From contig NZ_JAQMWQ010000002.1 in assembly GCF_030403775.1 (NCBI RefSeq), positions 186,001 through 250,000 of the forward strand: a DNA stretch of 64,000 nt, written 5' to 3'. Below, in pieces: positions 47,021 to 55,451 of this stretch. Numbering within the stretch: position 1 is the first letter of the stretch; each line of letters begins with the position of its first letter. The notes beneath the pieces are model-generated. The model saw only the letters and a program-made list of their open reading frames with translations. It did no database searches and was not told the origin of the DNA. Made by a program: the position numbers and the translations under genes. The stretch is from Paenibacillus sp. BSR1-1. GTDB taxonomy: Bacteria > Bacillota > Bacilli > Bacillales > Cytobacillaceae.

Positions 47021-47494
47021 ATGGTGAAAATGCTTGAGCTAAGAGAAATGATTAAATTAATCGATCGATCCTCCATTCAGGAACTCACCTTAATGAATGG
47101 GGGAGTAAGGATTCTGATGAGGAAGCCTCTTCCTAAAGTAACTGAATATCTTCAGGAGGTACAAACGGCACTAAATGAAGCTGCAGTTGCTGTAGAAAAT
47201 GCAGATCCTCCTCGCATGCCCGCTGAGCCAGCGGTAAAAGAGGAAGAAAAAGATTATTCATTGCACACGATTGTATCGTCTTGTATAGGAGTGTTTTCAT
47301 TTACCGGAATCGAACCGATTAAGGCTGGAGACAAGATTCAATCTAACAGTGTTGTCGGCAGCTGTAAGGTGGAAGAATTAAAGCTATTCCAAGATATAAC
47401 GTCAAATATAAATGGCATTGTCGTTGAGGTTCTCGTAAAAGAAGGTCAAGTGGTGGATTACGGGGAGCCGTTACTTATCGTTAAGCCAGAATAA
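47021..47494 (+). CDS. BCCP-like protein with degenerate biotin motif
   Basis: 157 aa. The N-terminal helix (MLELREMIKLIDRSSIQEL) and the C-terminal biotinyl/lipoyl fold (about 80-157) mirror the true BCCP at 48880. The biotin motif EAMKL reads EELKL: the Lys remains but both flanking residues, including the Met before it, differ, so biotinylation is doubtful. It may be a structural or assembly subunit, or a decaying copy. Start at 47021 (GTG/ATG region) behind AAAGGAG. First gene of the operon; 15 bp before accC. Confidence 0.7.
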   Translation: MVKMLELREMIKLIDRSSIQELTLMNGGVRILMRKPLPKVTEYLQEVQTALNEAAVAVENADPPRMPAEPAVKEEEKDYSLHTIVSSCIGVFSFTGIEPIKAGDKIQSNSVVGSCKVEELKLFQDITSNINGIVVEVLVKEGQVVDYGEPLLIVKPE

Positions 47495-47509
47495 GGGGAG
47501 GACAAATTG

Positions 47510-48862
47510 ATGTTTAAAAAAGTACTTATTGCCAATCGAGGGGAAATTGCGGTTCGAGTGATTCGAGCCTGCAAGGAGATGGGAATTCAAACGGTTGCAG
47601 TCTATTCGGAGGCAGATAAAGAGGCCCTGCATGTAAAAATGGCGGATGAAGCCTATTGCATCGGGCCGACAACATCGAAAGACAGCTACTTAAATATGAC
47701 AAATTTGATCAGCGCTGCCATCCTTTCTAAGGCCGACGCGATTCACCCTGGATATGGTTTTTTAGCGGAAAATGCAGATTTTGCAGAGCTTTGTTCGGAG
47801 TCCAAGATTACCTTCATTGGTCCTGAGCCTTTTGCAATCAAAAATATGGGAGCCAAATCGGTTGCAAGAGAAACGATGAAGCGTGCGGGCGTGCCTACGG
47901 TTCCTGGAACAGAAGGTTTAGTCGAGGACCTGGAAAATGCGGTTAAGGTAGCAGATACGATCGGCTATCCTGTTATCGTGAAAGCCACAGCTGGAGGCGG
48001 CGGAAAGGGAATGCGGGTAGCTAACGATGAGTTGGAGCTAAGAAAGGCAATCCGGCAAGCGCAAAAAGAGGCTGAAACGGCTTTTGGTAATCCTGGAGTC
48101 TATTTAGAGAAATATTTAGAGGAACCGCGTCATGTAGAAATACAGATTATGGCGGATAAAAAAGGGAATGTGGTTTACCTAGGCGAACGCGATTGCTCCA
48201 TCCAGCGCCGTCATCAAAAACTGGTAGAAGAAGCGCCATCACCGGCACTTAATCAAGAGCTCCGGGAACGGATGGGCAATGCTGCAGTAGCAGCAGCAAA
48301 GTCAGTTCAATATCACGGTGCAGGGACCGTTGAATTCCTATTGGATAAACACGGACAATTCTATTTTATGGAAATGAATACCCGCATTCAAGTCGAGCAT
48401 CCTGTAACGGAAATGATTACCGGATTCGATCTGATTAAGGAACAGATTTCAGTAGCCGCGGGTTATCCTCTATCATTCAAGCAAAGTGATATAAAGATAA
48501 ACGGATGGGCAATCGAATGCCGGATTAATGCGGAAAACCCAGCTAAGAATTTTATGCCATCACCGGGCAAGGTTGAAATGTACCTTCCGCCGGGTGGTTA
48601 TGGGGTAAGAGTGGATAGCGCAGTATATCCCGGTTATCAGATTTCTCCATTTTATGATTCAATGGTGGCAAAAATTATTACGTGGGGGAAAGACCGAAAT
48701 GAGGCAATTGAACGGATGAAACGCGCGTTATCCGAATTTGTAATTAGCGGAATTAAAACGACAATCCCTTTTCATCTTGAATTATTAGAGCATGAAGCTT
48801 TTGTGAAAGGTGAATTCAATACGAAATTTTTAGAATTGTACTCTATCAAAATTGAAGACTAA
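47510..48862 (+). CDS. accC: Biotin carboxylase (AccC-type)
   Basis: 450 aa. Full biotin-carboxylase layout: [19 protein letters not shown], the ATP-grasp [12 protein letters not shown] glycine loop, the [19 protein letters not shown] active-site stretch, and the C-terminal PSPGKV region. It carboxylates biotin on BCCP with ATP and bicarbonate. The start at 47510 is chosen for GGGGAGG upstream. Because the operon also has a PccB-type subunit, this is probably a dedicated acyl-CoA carboxylase copy, distinct from a fatty-acid accC. Confidence 0.92.
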   Translation: MFKKVLIANRGEIAVRVIRACKEMGIQTVAVYSEADKEALHVKMADEAYCIGPTTSKDSYLNMTNLISAAILSKADAIHPGYGFLAENADFAELCSESKITFIGPEPFAIKNMGAKSVARETMKRAGVPTVPGTEGLVEDLENAVKVADTIGYPVIVKATAGGGGKGMRVANDELELRKAIRQAQKEAETAFGNPGVYLEKYLEEPRHVEIQIMADKKGNVVYLGERDCSIQRRHQKLVEEAPSPALNQELRERMGNAAVAAAKSVQYHGAGTVEFLLDKHGQFYFMEMNTRIQVEHPVTEMITGFDLIKEQISVAAGYPLSFKQSDIKINGWAIECRINAENPAKNFMPSPGKVEMYLPPGGYGVRVDSAVYPGYQISPFYDSMVAKIITWGKDRNEAIERMKRALSEFVISGIKTTIPFHLELLEHEAFVKGEFNTKFLELYSIKIED

Positions 48863-48879
48863 AAAAGGGGAGAATGGAA

Positions 48880-49404
48880 ATGTGGAAAATGCATGAAATT
48901 AGGGAAATGATCAAGCTTTTTGAAGAGTCATCGCTTCAGGAAATGGAATTGGATTTGGAGGATGCAGGCTCAAAGATTTCTTTAAGGAAACAGGAAAACG
49001 CACTAGACAGTTATGTGAGGATCGAACCTCCAAAAGCTCCGGTTGTGTCTTTAGCTGTCAAAGAAGCCCCTGTTCCGGTGAAAAAGGAGATCCCAAAACC
49101 TGTTGTCCAATCGGAACCAGTCCAAGAAGCGGGCAAAAAATCAATCGATGCAAATGATCCAAGTATTTATAAAATTATTTCACCAATGGTGGGAACATTC
49201 TATCAAGCCCCGGGTGAAGATGCAGATCCGTTTGTAAAAATTGGCGATAAAGTTGGGAAATCCACCATTGTTTGTATACTTGAAGCAATGAAATTATTTA
49301 ATGAAATCGAAGCAGAAGTTAATGGGGAGATTGTTGAAGTCCTTGTTAAGAATGGCCAATTAGTAGAGCATGGCCAGCCTCTCTTCCTGGTAAGAATGGA
49401 ATAG
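48880..49404 (+). CDS. accB: Biotin carboxyl carrier protein (BCCP)
   Basis: 174 aa. An N-terminal helix (MHEIREMIKLFEESSLQEM), a Pro/Lys/Val-rich linker, and a biotinyl domain (about 93-174) with intact LEAMKLFNE, whose Lys is biotinylated. Carries carboxybiotin from AccC to the transferase. Start at 48880 is preferred since GGGGAG is too close to the ATG 6 nt upstream. Paralogous to the degenerate protein two genes earlier. Confidence 0.9.
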   Translation: MWKMHEIREMIKLFEESSLQEMELDLEDAGSKISLRKQENALDSYVRIEPPKAPVVSLAVKEAPVPVKKEIPKPVVQSEPVQEAGKKSIDANDPSIYKIISPMVGTFYQAPGEDADPFVKIGDKVGKSTIVCILEAMKLFNEIEAEVNGEIVEVLVKNGQLVEHGQPLFLVRME

Positions 49405-49438
49405 TCTGGAGTCTTTGAAAAAAGCGGGGGAATAATGA

Positions 49439-49708
49439 ATGTCTAAAATTATTCAAAAGCAAGAGTTAAATGAACAACATCAGCTTTTCAGCGAGTTTCC
49501 GGCAACCTCCTATCTAGAGTGGCGGCAAGCGGCAGAGAAGTCATTAAAAGGCGCTTCATTTGAGGAGAAACTTGTCTCGCAAACCTATGAGGGTATTGAA
49601 CTGCAGCCTATGTATTTTCAAGAGGATATTAGGAATCTTTCCTATCGGTCTTCAAAACCGGGGTCTGCTCCCTATGTACATGTTCTGCCCTATCAGGTGA
49701 AGGGATAG
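49439..49708 (+). pseudogene. mutA: Methylmalonyl-CoA mutase small subunit, N-terminal remnant
   Basis: The frame encodes 89 aa starting with a methylmalonyl-CoA mutase small-subunit N-terminus: FSEFPATSYLEWRQAAEKSL, then LVSQTYEGIELQPMY and PGSAPYV. After PYV (about 49672-49682) the sequence switches to MeaB coding in another frame and the original frame stops at 49708. More than 500 residues of MutA are therefore missing. The ribosome-binding site survives, so a short peptide may still be made, but without the TIM barrel or B12 domain it cannot act. Confidence 0.85.
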
Positions 49709-49986
49709 CCGAAATTTGGGAGGTCATTGAAGAATTCCAAAGCAGAACATCTCAATCAGGTGTTTTCAAGAAGCGGCGCCTAAAACAGACAATCAATTGG
49801 ACTTATACAATGGTTGAGGATTACTTAAGGTCCAGTTTTTTTAATCACCCGGAAGTGAACAGACAAATACCTGCCATTGAAAAGGCTTTGGGAAACGATG
49901 AAATATCAGCAACAATAGCTGCAAAACAATTAATAAAAACGTTTGAGGAAATCAGTTCAATGGAAAATTACAAGAAAGTCAGGTGA
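49678..49986 (+). pseudogene. meaB: MeaB/ArgK GTPase, C-terminal remnant
   Basis: From about 49678 the frame reads TCSALSGEGIAEIWEVIEE, then a RLKQTINWTYTMVEDYL helix and an IEKALGNDEIS stretch to the stop at 49986. This is the end of MeaB, the GTPase that protects methylmalonyl-CoA mutase. Walker A, B and switch regions are absent. The remnant is joined directly to the mutA start, so the rest of mutA, the whole of mutB and most of meaB have been lost by one deletion (or misassembled). Confidence 0.82.
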
Positions 49987-49995
49987 GAAGCAGGT

Positions 49996-51546
49996 ATGAG
50001 TATCATTTATGAAAAGATAGATGAACTAATGGATCGAAAGCGTAAGGTCGAACTTGGAGGCGGGGACGACCGGATTGATGCTCAGCATAATAGTGGCAAA
50101 CTGACAGCTAGAGAACGGATTGACCTTCTGCTGGATGAGGAGACATTTGTTGAATTAAATCCATTTATCCAACACCGTGCAACGAACTTCGGTATGGATA
50201 AAATTGAAGCCCCAGGGGAAGGGGTTGTCACTGGCTATGGCAAAATTAATGGCCGTTTTGTATATGTGTTTTCCCAGGATTTCACCGTATTCGGCGGTGC
50301 ACTTGGTGAAATGCATGCACTTAAAATCGCTCGAATTATGGACCTGGCAGCCAAAAACGGTGCACCAGTAATTGGTTTGAACGACTCTGGAGGTGCCCGG
50401 ATACAAGAAGGAGTTGTCTCCCTTGACGGTTACGGAGATATTTTTTATCGCAATTCTATTTATTCCGGGGTGATTCCGCAAATATCAGTCATTCTCGGCC
50501 CATGTGCCGGCGGAGCTGTCTATTCCCCGGCGATAACAGATTTTATCTTTATGGTGGAGACGACGAGTAAGATGTTCATTACCGGTCCCAAGGTAATTGA
50601 AGCAGTAACCGGTGAAAAAATTTCGGCTGAGAATCTTGGTGGTGCTAAGGTTCATTCTAGTATAAGCGGAGTTGCCCATTTCACAGCAGAGTCTGAACCA
50701 GAGGTATTAGATCAGGTTAGGAAATTAATGAGCTATTTGCCGCAAAATAACATGGAAAAACCGCCAGTGATCGAGGCAGCAATAGACGACGGCTGGAACG
50801 ATGAATTGATCGATCTTGTTCCGATTGAAGGGACCAAGGTTTACGATGTCATCAAGGTGATTGAGCAGGTAGTAGATCATAGTGACTTTTTCCAAGTCCA
50901 AGCAAACTTTGCGAAAAATATCGTCGTTGGTTTCGGACGAATTGATGGCCATAGTGTAGGAATTATAGCCAATCAGCCGAAAGTGATGGCAGGCGGCTTG
51001 GATATTAACTCTTCTGATAAACTGTCCAGGTTTATCCGCTTTTGCGATTCTTTTAATATTCCGTTAATCACATTTGAAGATGTAACGGGTTTTTTCCCCG
51101 GGATCAATCAGGAGCATGGCGGGATTATCCGTCACGGAGCTAAAATTCTTTACGCTTACTCGGAAGCGACCGTTCCGAAGATTACAGTTATTCTAAGAAA
51201 GGCTTTTGGCGGTGCTTATGTTGCTTTGAACTCGAAAGCGATTGGAGCGGATATGGTTTACGCATGGCCGAATGCGGAGGTTGCTGTGATGGGACCGGAG
51301 GGTGCTGCCAATATTATCTTTGCAAAAGAGATTGAACAAAGTGAAGACCCTGTTGCAACCAGGGCGCAAAAGATTGCTGAATACCGTGAAAAGTTTTCGA
51401 ATCCATATGTCGCAGCCTCCCGTGGTATGGTTGATGATGTCATTGATCCGCGTGAAACACGCAAGAAACTCAAAGAGTCGCTGGAAATGCTCCGGACAAA
51501 GAAAGAAACAAGGCCGGCGAAGAAGCATGGGAATATTCCGTTGTAA
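49996..51546 (+). CDS. Acyl-CoA carboxylase carboxyltransferase beta subunit (PccB/MmdA)
   Basis: 516 aa carboxyltransferase. Two crotonase-like halves: the N-half with ARERIDLLLDEETFVE, NDSGGARIQEG and GPCAGGAVYSPA (carboxybiotin oxyanion), the C-half with FEDVTGFFPGINQEHGG and ILRKAFGGAYVALNS. Likely substrate propionyl-CoA, giving (S)-methylmalonyl-CoA; the same family includes methylmalonyl-CoA decarboxylase alpha (YqjD/MmdA). It forms the working enzyme with AccC and BCCP upstream. Starts 10 bp after the meaB remnant. Terminator at 51586. Confidence 0.92.
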   Translation: MSIIYEKIDELMDRKRKVELGGGDDRIDAQHNSGKLTARERIDLLLDEETFVELNPFIQHRATNFGMDKIEAPGEGVVTGYGKINGRFVYVFSQDFTVFGGALGEMHALKIARIMDLAAKNGAPVIGLNDSGGARIQEGVVSLDGYGDIFYRNSIYSGVIPQISVILGPCAGGAVYSPAITDFIFMVETTSKMFITGPKVIEAVTGEKISAENLGGAKVHSSISGVAHFTAESEPEVLDQVRKLMSYLPQNNMEKPPVIEAAIDDGWNDELIDLVPIEGTKVYDVIKVIEQVVDHSDFFQVQANFAKNIVVGFGRIDGHSVGIIANQPKVMAGGLDINSSDKLSRFIRFCDSFNIPLITFEDVTGFFPGINQEHGGIIRHGAKILYAYSEATVPKITVILRKAFGGAYVALNSKAIGADMVYAWPNAEVAVMGPEGAANIIFAKEIEQSEDPVATRAQKIAEYREKFSNPYVAASRGMVDDVIDPRETRKKLKESLEMLRTKKETRPAKKHGNIPL

Positions 51547-51585
51547 GCTACCATAATTATGATAAATTGAATTTAAAGTAATGGG

Positions 51586-51615
51586 GCGATTGTTCAAAGG
51601 AGCAGTCGCTTTTTT
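51586..51615 (+). terminator. Terminator of the carboxylase operon
   Basis: Stem GCGATTG/CAGTCGC followed by six T; similar in sequence to the rph terminator. Confidence 0.8.
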
Positions 51616-51689
51616 GTTTGGAATAGGCTGTATAGTGGTAGATGAGGTAATATTGTATTAAATTTAGTTGTTGTTGGAAAAACGAACGA

Positions 51690-52121
51690 ATGTTCTTGTG
51701 TTATTTAATGCTTATACTTGGGGGCTTGTTTGTAATAGGCTCAATATTTGCCTTTTTTGCTATGTACGGTACTAATGACTTTCGTTTATTAAATATAGGG
51801 AAAATCTTTGGAACCTTTTTCATTAGTGTTTTACTTTTAGTTGTTACTCTCCCAAGCCTAAAATATGTTGTACTAAAGGAATATGATGTCGTCAGTGGGA
51901 AATGTGTGATCGAAATTGATTCATCAGGCCGTTCTTCTGAAGCGGACTTTAAAATGCTTGATACAGATGAAATTTTTAGTTTCAAAGATATTCCTGCACT
52001 TGATGCATATGGAAAGTCAATCCCATATTATTGTAAAGTGACAGTTCCAAAAGACCATATGGTTGAAATTAGTTATAAAATATATGATTTCAAAACACGA
52101 AAGTTAATAGTACCTAAATAA
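51690..52121 (+). CDS. Uncharacterised membrane protein (143 aa)
   Basis: Two N-terminal membrane segments (about 4-25 and 36-58) and an extracytoplasmic beta-rich tail (KEYDVVSGKCVIEIDSSG ... VPKDHMVEISYKIYD). No good ribosome-binding site stands before the ATG at 51690, and another ATG at 51708 is possible. Codon use is AT-rich and normal for the host. No family recognised. Ends before the SAM-I riboswitch. Confidence 0.5.
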   Translation: MFLCYLMLILGGLFVIGSIFAFFAMYGTNDFRLLNIGKIFGTFFISVLLLVVTLPSLKYVVLKEYDVVSGKCVIEIDSSGRSSEADFKMLDTDEIFSFKDIPALDAYGKSIPYYCKVTVPKDHMVEISYKIYDFKTRKLIVPK

Positions 52122-52228
52122 AGGAATCGTTATAGGTTTTTATTTCGGTTTTAGAAATATTTTATTGACAATTTGAACAATTTGAACTATTATCACATTA
52201 GTTAATTAAAAATTGAATGTACTTTTTT

Positions 52229-52376
52229 CTTCTTATCCAGAGAGGTGGAGGGACTGGCCCTTTGAAGCCTCGGCAGCAGGTTCTTATGAATACTGTGCCA
52301 ATTCCATCGAGCACATCGCTTGAAAGATGAGAAGAGAGTAAATAAAACTCTCTTCTTACGAGGAGAGTTTTTAATT
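52229..52376 (+). promoter_or_regulatory. SAM-I (S-box) riboswitch with terminator
   Basis: The aptamer is a textbook S-box: CTTATCCAGAGAGGTGGAGG, GGCCCTTTGAAGCCTCGGCA, a variable P3, TGTGCCAATTCC, and the closing GAAAGATGAGAAGAG. It is followed by an antiterminator overlap and a terminator (AAACTCTC/GAGAGTTT, T run, 52345-52372). With S-adenosylmethionine bound, the terminator forms and the monooxygenase gene 70 bp downstream is off. This ties the two following genes to sulfur or methionine supply. Confidence 0.95.
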
Positions 52377-52442
52377 TATAGATAAATCCTACTTAAATAA
52401 TAGGAAAACTAGAGAATTAGAATAGCAGAGGAGAGAATGCAT

Positions 52443-53492
52443 ATGAAATTTGGTTTTTGGTTACCGATTTTTGGAGGCTGGCTACGAAATGTAGAGAATG
52501 AAAATATGCCGCCAACCTTTGAATATGCTAAAAAAGTCATTCAATCGGCTGAAAAGTGGGGATACTCGACTACTTTAATAGCTGAATTATATTTAAATGA
52601 TATTAAAGGACCGGAGCATGATTCTCTTGAAGCTTGGTCTACAGCAGCAGCACTTGCGGCAGTGACGGAAAAAATTGAAATAATGACTGCGATACGACCA
52701 GGTTTTCATAATCCTGCTATAGCAGCAAAAATGGCAGCAAATATTGATCAAATCAGTAACGGCCGTTTTACTCTAAACGTTGTTTCTTCTTGGTGGGCAG
52801 AAGAAGCACGTCAATATGGAGGTATTTTTACAGAACATGATGAGCGCTACGCTCGTACTGAAGAGTTTATTGATGTACTAAAAGGTTTATGGACAGAAGA
52901 AACCTTCAATTATTCTGGTCAATTTTACGATTTAAAGGATACCAAGCTTGTACCGAAACCTGTACAAAGACCAAATCCGATTCTTTATGCAGGCGGTGAA
53001 AGTGAAAAAGGCAAGCAAACCATTGCAGAAAAATGTGATGCTTATGTTATGCACGGTGGGACAGTTGAAGAGATTGATCGAAAAATAGCAGATATGAAGG
53101 CACGACGTGAACAAACTGGCAATAAGCCTTTTAGTTCTTTCGGAATGGCTTCTTATGTTATTTGCCGAGATTCAGAAGAAGAAGCTCTAGCTGAGCTTGA
53201 AAAAATCACGACTGTGAAAGATACTAGCGGATATGCTGGCTTTAAGGATTTCACCACTAAATCACACTTAGAGCAACAAATCCAATTACAGGATTACTCT
53301 GTATCCAATCGTGGTCTGCGACCGAACTTAATAGGGACTCCTGAGCAAATTGCAGATCGAATTTTACAATATGAGGAAGCTGGATTAGACTTATTGATAT
53401 TGCAATTTTCTCCTCAATTAGAGGAAATGGAACGCTTTGCAAAGCAGGTTATGCCATTAGTTGAACAAAAACGTAGTTTAATAAAGAACTAG
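52443..53492 (+). CDS. LLM-class flavin-dependent monooxygenase, SfnG/SsuD-like
   Basis: 349 aa bacterial luciferase-like TIM barrel needing reduced flavin. The N-terminus (MKFGFWLPIFGGWLRNV), LIAELYLNDIKGP, TAIRPGFHNP and VVSSWWAEEARQYGG closely follow dimethylsulfone monooxygenase SfnG and are near SsuD. These release sulfite or sulfinates from organosulfur compounds. The SAM-I riboswitch upstream supports use as a sulfur source in methionine starvation. Start at 52443 fits AGAGGAGAG spacing; ATG at 52437 is too close. Followed 15 bp later by an ATP-grasp gene, so an operon. Confidence 0.87.
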   Translation: MKFGFWLPIFGGWLRNVENENMPPTFEYAKKVIQSAEKWGYSTTLIAELYLNDIKGPEHDSLEAWSTAAALAAVTEKIEIMTAIRPGFHNPAIAAKMAANIDQISNGRFTLNVVSSWWAEEARQYGGIFTEHDERYARTEEFIDVLKGLWTEETFNYSGQFYDLKDTKLVPKPVQRPNPILYAGGESEKGKQTIAEKCDAYVMHGGTVEEIDRKIADMKARREQTGNKPFSSFGMASYVICRDSEEEALAELEKITTVKDTSGYAGFKDFTTKSHLEQQIQLQDYSVSNRGLRPNLIGTPEQIADRILQYEEAGLDLLILQFSPQLEEMERFAKQVMPLVEQKRSLIKN

Positions 53493-53507
53493 TGAGGGGA
53501 TATAAAG

Positions 53508-54461
53508 ATGAGCAAGGTATATGTGATACATGAAAATAGTGAGTGGACAGTCCATTTAACAAACAGGTTAGCAGAACTTGGTGTTCCTTATGAGGAATGG
53601 CATTTGGACGAAGGATCGTTAGATTTATCAAAAGAGCCGCCAGACGGAATCTTCTATAGCCGAATGAGTGCATCTTCTCATACACGTGATCATCGTTTTG
53701 CAGCTGAATTTTCTGGACAAGTATTAGCATGGCTTGAAGCCCATGGACGTACTGTGTTAAATGGAACGAGCGCTCTAAAGCTAGAGGTTAGCAAGGTTTT
53801 ACAATATTTAGAGTTAAACAAGTATGGTGTAAAGACTCCAAAAACGATTGCTGCGGTTGGAAAACAAAACATTATAAAATCAGCCCAAGCATTTGCAGGA
53901 CAACCCTTTATTACAAAGCATAACCGTGCTGGAAAAGGCTTAGGTGTTCAATTATTCCAAAGTCTAGAAGCTTTAAAAGCGTATGTAGAAGGTCCGAATT
54001 TCGAAGAGCCGGTCGATGGCATTACCCTTATTCAAGAATACATTCAATCTCCTGAAAGCTACATAACCCGTTGTGAGTTTGTAGGAGGTAACTTTGTTTA
54101 TGCCGTTAAGGTTGATACTTCGGAAGGATTTGAACTTTGCCCAGCGGATGCATGCCAAATTGGCGATTTATTCTGCCCGGTTGGAGAAGAAGTAGAAGAG
54201 AAGCCTAAGTTCCAAATCATTGAAGGGTTTGAGGACGAAATTTTAGAAAAATATAAACAGGTACTAGCAGGTAATAATATTCAAGTTGCTGGAATCGAGT
54301 TCATCAAAAATGCTAAAGGCGAAATTTTTACTTACGATATTAATACAAACACGAACTATAATTCTGATGCAGAAGCAAAAGCTGGAAAATACGGAATGCT
54401 CGAAGTCGCTTTATTCTTAAAGAAGACATTAGAAGAAAAATACGTCCTTTTAACAAGTTAA
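53508..54461 (+). CDS. RimK-like ATP-grasp ligase in a SAM-riboswitch operon
   Basis: 317 aa. Pre-ATP-grasp region 1-90 with FYSRMSASSHTRDH, then the RimK-type ATP-grasp: NGTSALKLEVSKVLQYLEL, the PFITKHNRAGKGLGVQL nucleotide loop, LIQEYIQSPESYITRCEFVG, and a metal-binding end FTYDINTNTNYN (Asp and Asn). Such enzymes add glutamate or other amines to carboxylates via acyl phosphate. Its place behind a SAM-I riboswitch and a sulfone/sulfonate monooxygenase is unusual; the substrate may be a sulfur compound. AGTGAGGGG before the ATG. Confidence 0.83.
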   Translation: MSKVYVIHENSEWTVHLTNRLAELGVPYEEWHLDEGSLDLSKEPPDGIFYSRMSASSHTRDHRFAAEFSGQVLAWLEAHGRTVLNGTSALKLEVSKVLQYLELNKYGVKTPKTIAAVGKQNIIKSAQAFAGQPFITKHNRAGKGLGVQLFQSLEALKAYVEGPNFEEPVDGITLIQEYIQSPESYITRCEFVGGNFVYAVKVDTSEGFELCPADACQIGDLFCPVGEEVEEKPKFQIIEGFEDEILEKYKQVLAGNNIQVAGIEFIKNAKGEIFTYDINTNTNYNSDAEAKAGKYGMLEVALFLKKTLEEKYVLLTS

Positions 54462-54488
54462 CTGAAAACAGTATGTACAAGTTTCTTG

Positions 54489-54515
54489 AACCTTCGTCCG
54501 GTGACGAAGGTTTTT
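54489..54515 (+). terminator. Terminator of the SAM-riboswitch operon
   Basis: Stem AACCTTCGTC/GACGAAGGTT with a 4-nt loop and T run. Confidence 0.88.
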
Positions 54516-54712
54516 AGTACGTTTTGTAGAATTTTATTTACCAATAGAAGGAGATGAAAAAGAAAATTATGAATACGTAGAAAACAGTTTTACTAATCGT
54601 TGATTTACTAAGTCATCATTTTAGCATAGCAAATCAAAAAGAAAGCAAACTAAAATTGTGGATACCAATTAAGGCTATCCTTGGGAAACTCAAAATTAAA
54701 GGGGGGTAAAAA

Positions 54713-54838
54713 ATGGCGAAGAATAAAAATAAGAATAAGCAATTAAATAATGCTATGCCAAAAGCGGATGTGGAATTTGCTGGAGAGAGTGGACTTGCAA
54801 AGAAAGCATTAAAAGCACTTGATAGTCATAATAAGTAA
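54713..54838 (+). CDS. Small basic protein, possibly spore-related (41 aa)
   Basis: A strong GGGGGG ribosome-binding site precedes ATG at 54713. The protein starts with a Lys/Asn-rich stretch (MAKNKNKNKQLNN) and has VEFAGESG in the middle, then a helical KKALKALDSHNK. The EFAGE segment recalls the EFASE-type site cut by the germination protease in gamma-type small acid-soluble spore proteins, and size and composition would fit a SASP-like protein. This is a tentative reading; no clear family match from memory. Confidence 0.55.
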   Translation: MAKNKNKNKQLNNAMPKADVEFAGESGLAKKALKALDSHNK

Positions 54839-54950
54839 CCAATAACAGGAAGCTTAAGGGGCAGTAATTCTGTCCCTATAATCAATATTCTTTGTGAACA
54901 TATTTACCAGATGGAAGAGTTACAGATTAATAGGGGGAAAATCATTAATT

Positions 54951-55436
54951 ATGGGGATTGAAATTAGAATAGGAAATGAGGATGAAATTGTTATTGCCCA
55001 TCAACTGATGAAGGAAGCCTTTGAGGAGTATCGTGATCTTGATGTCCCTTCTAGTGCAGTTAATGAACCAATTGATATTCTTAGAAACTCATTTCTAAAT
55101 GGTACTGAGAGTTTCATTTTATGTTTTTTAGACGAAGTCCCTGTCGGTTCTTTAAGATTTATGTTACAAGACGATTCTATATATTTTTCAAGGGTATCGG
55201 TTCCGCCATTTGCAAGAAGAAAGGGTATTGCGAGGACTATGTTAAAGTGGCTTGAAACCTATGCAAATAAACAAGGAAAAACTAAGACCGTATGTAAAGT
55301 AAGGGCGAGTTTATCCGATAATGTACGTTTATATGAATCTATAGGTTATGTTATTACCCAAGAGGGAATAGTAAAAAATCCAAATGGCTTTGAAGTTAAA
55401 ACAGTTATAATGGAAAAGTCAAATCTTTTTAGTTAG
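54951..55436 (+). CDS. GNAT family N-acetyltransferase
   Basis: 161 aa. Acetyl-CoA motif A is RRKGIARTMLKWLE (about residue 91-104), with the preceding strand IYFSRVSVPPFA and motif B NVRLYESIGYV. The ATG at 54951 is used; the frame extends upstream to 54894 without support. A GGGGGA site sits slightly far upstream. The gene is followed 15 bp later by a gamma-glutamylcyclotransferase-like gene, likely in one transcript. Substrate unknown. Confidence 0.85.
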   Translation: MGIEIRIGNEDEIVIAHQLMKEAFEEYRDLDVPSSAVNEPIDILRNSFLNGTESFILCFLDEVPVGSLRFMLQDDSIYFSRVSVPPFARRKGIARTMLKWLETYANKQGKTKTVCKVRASLSDNVRLYESIGYVITQEGIVKNPNGFEVKTVIMEKSNLFS

Positions 55437-55451
55437 AAGAGAGGGCTGAAT

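Noticed and set aside
51193..51597. Reverse-strand ORFs in the carboxyltransferase gene
   Set aside because: They follow from codon bias of the real gene and have no ribosome-binding site or known family.
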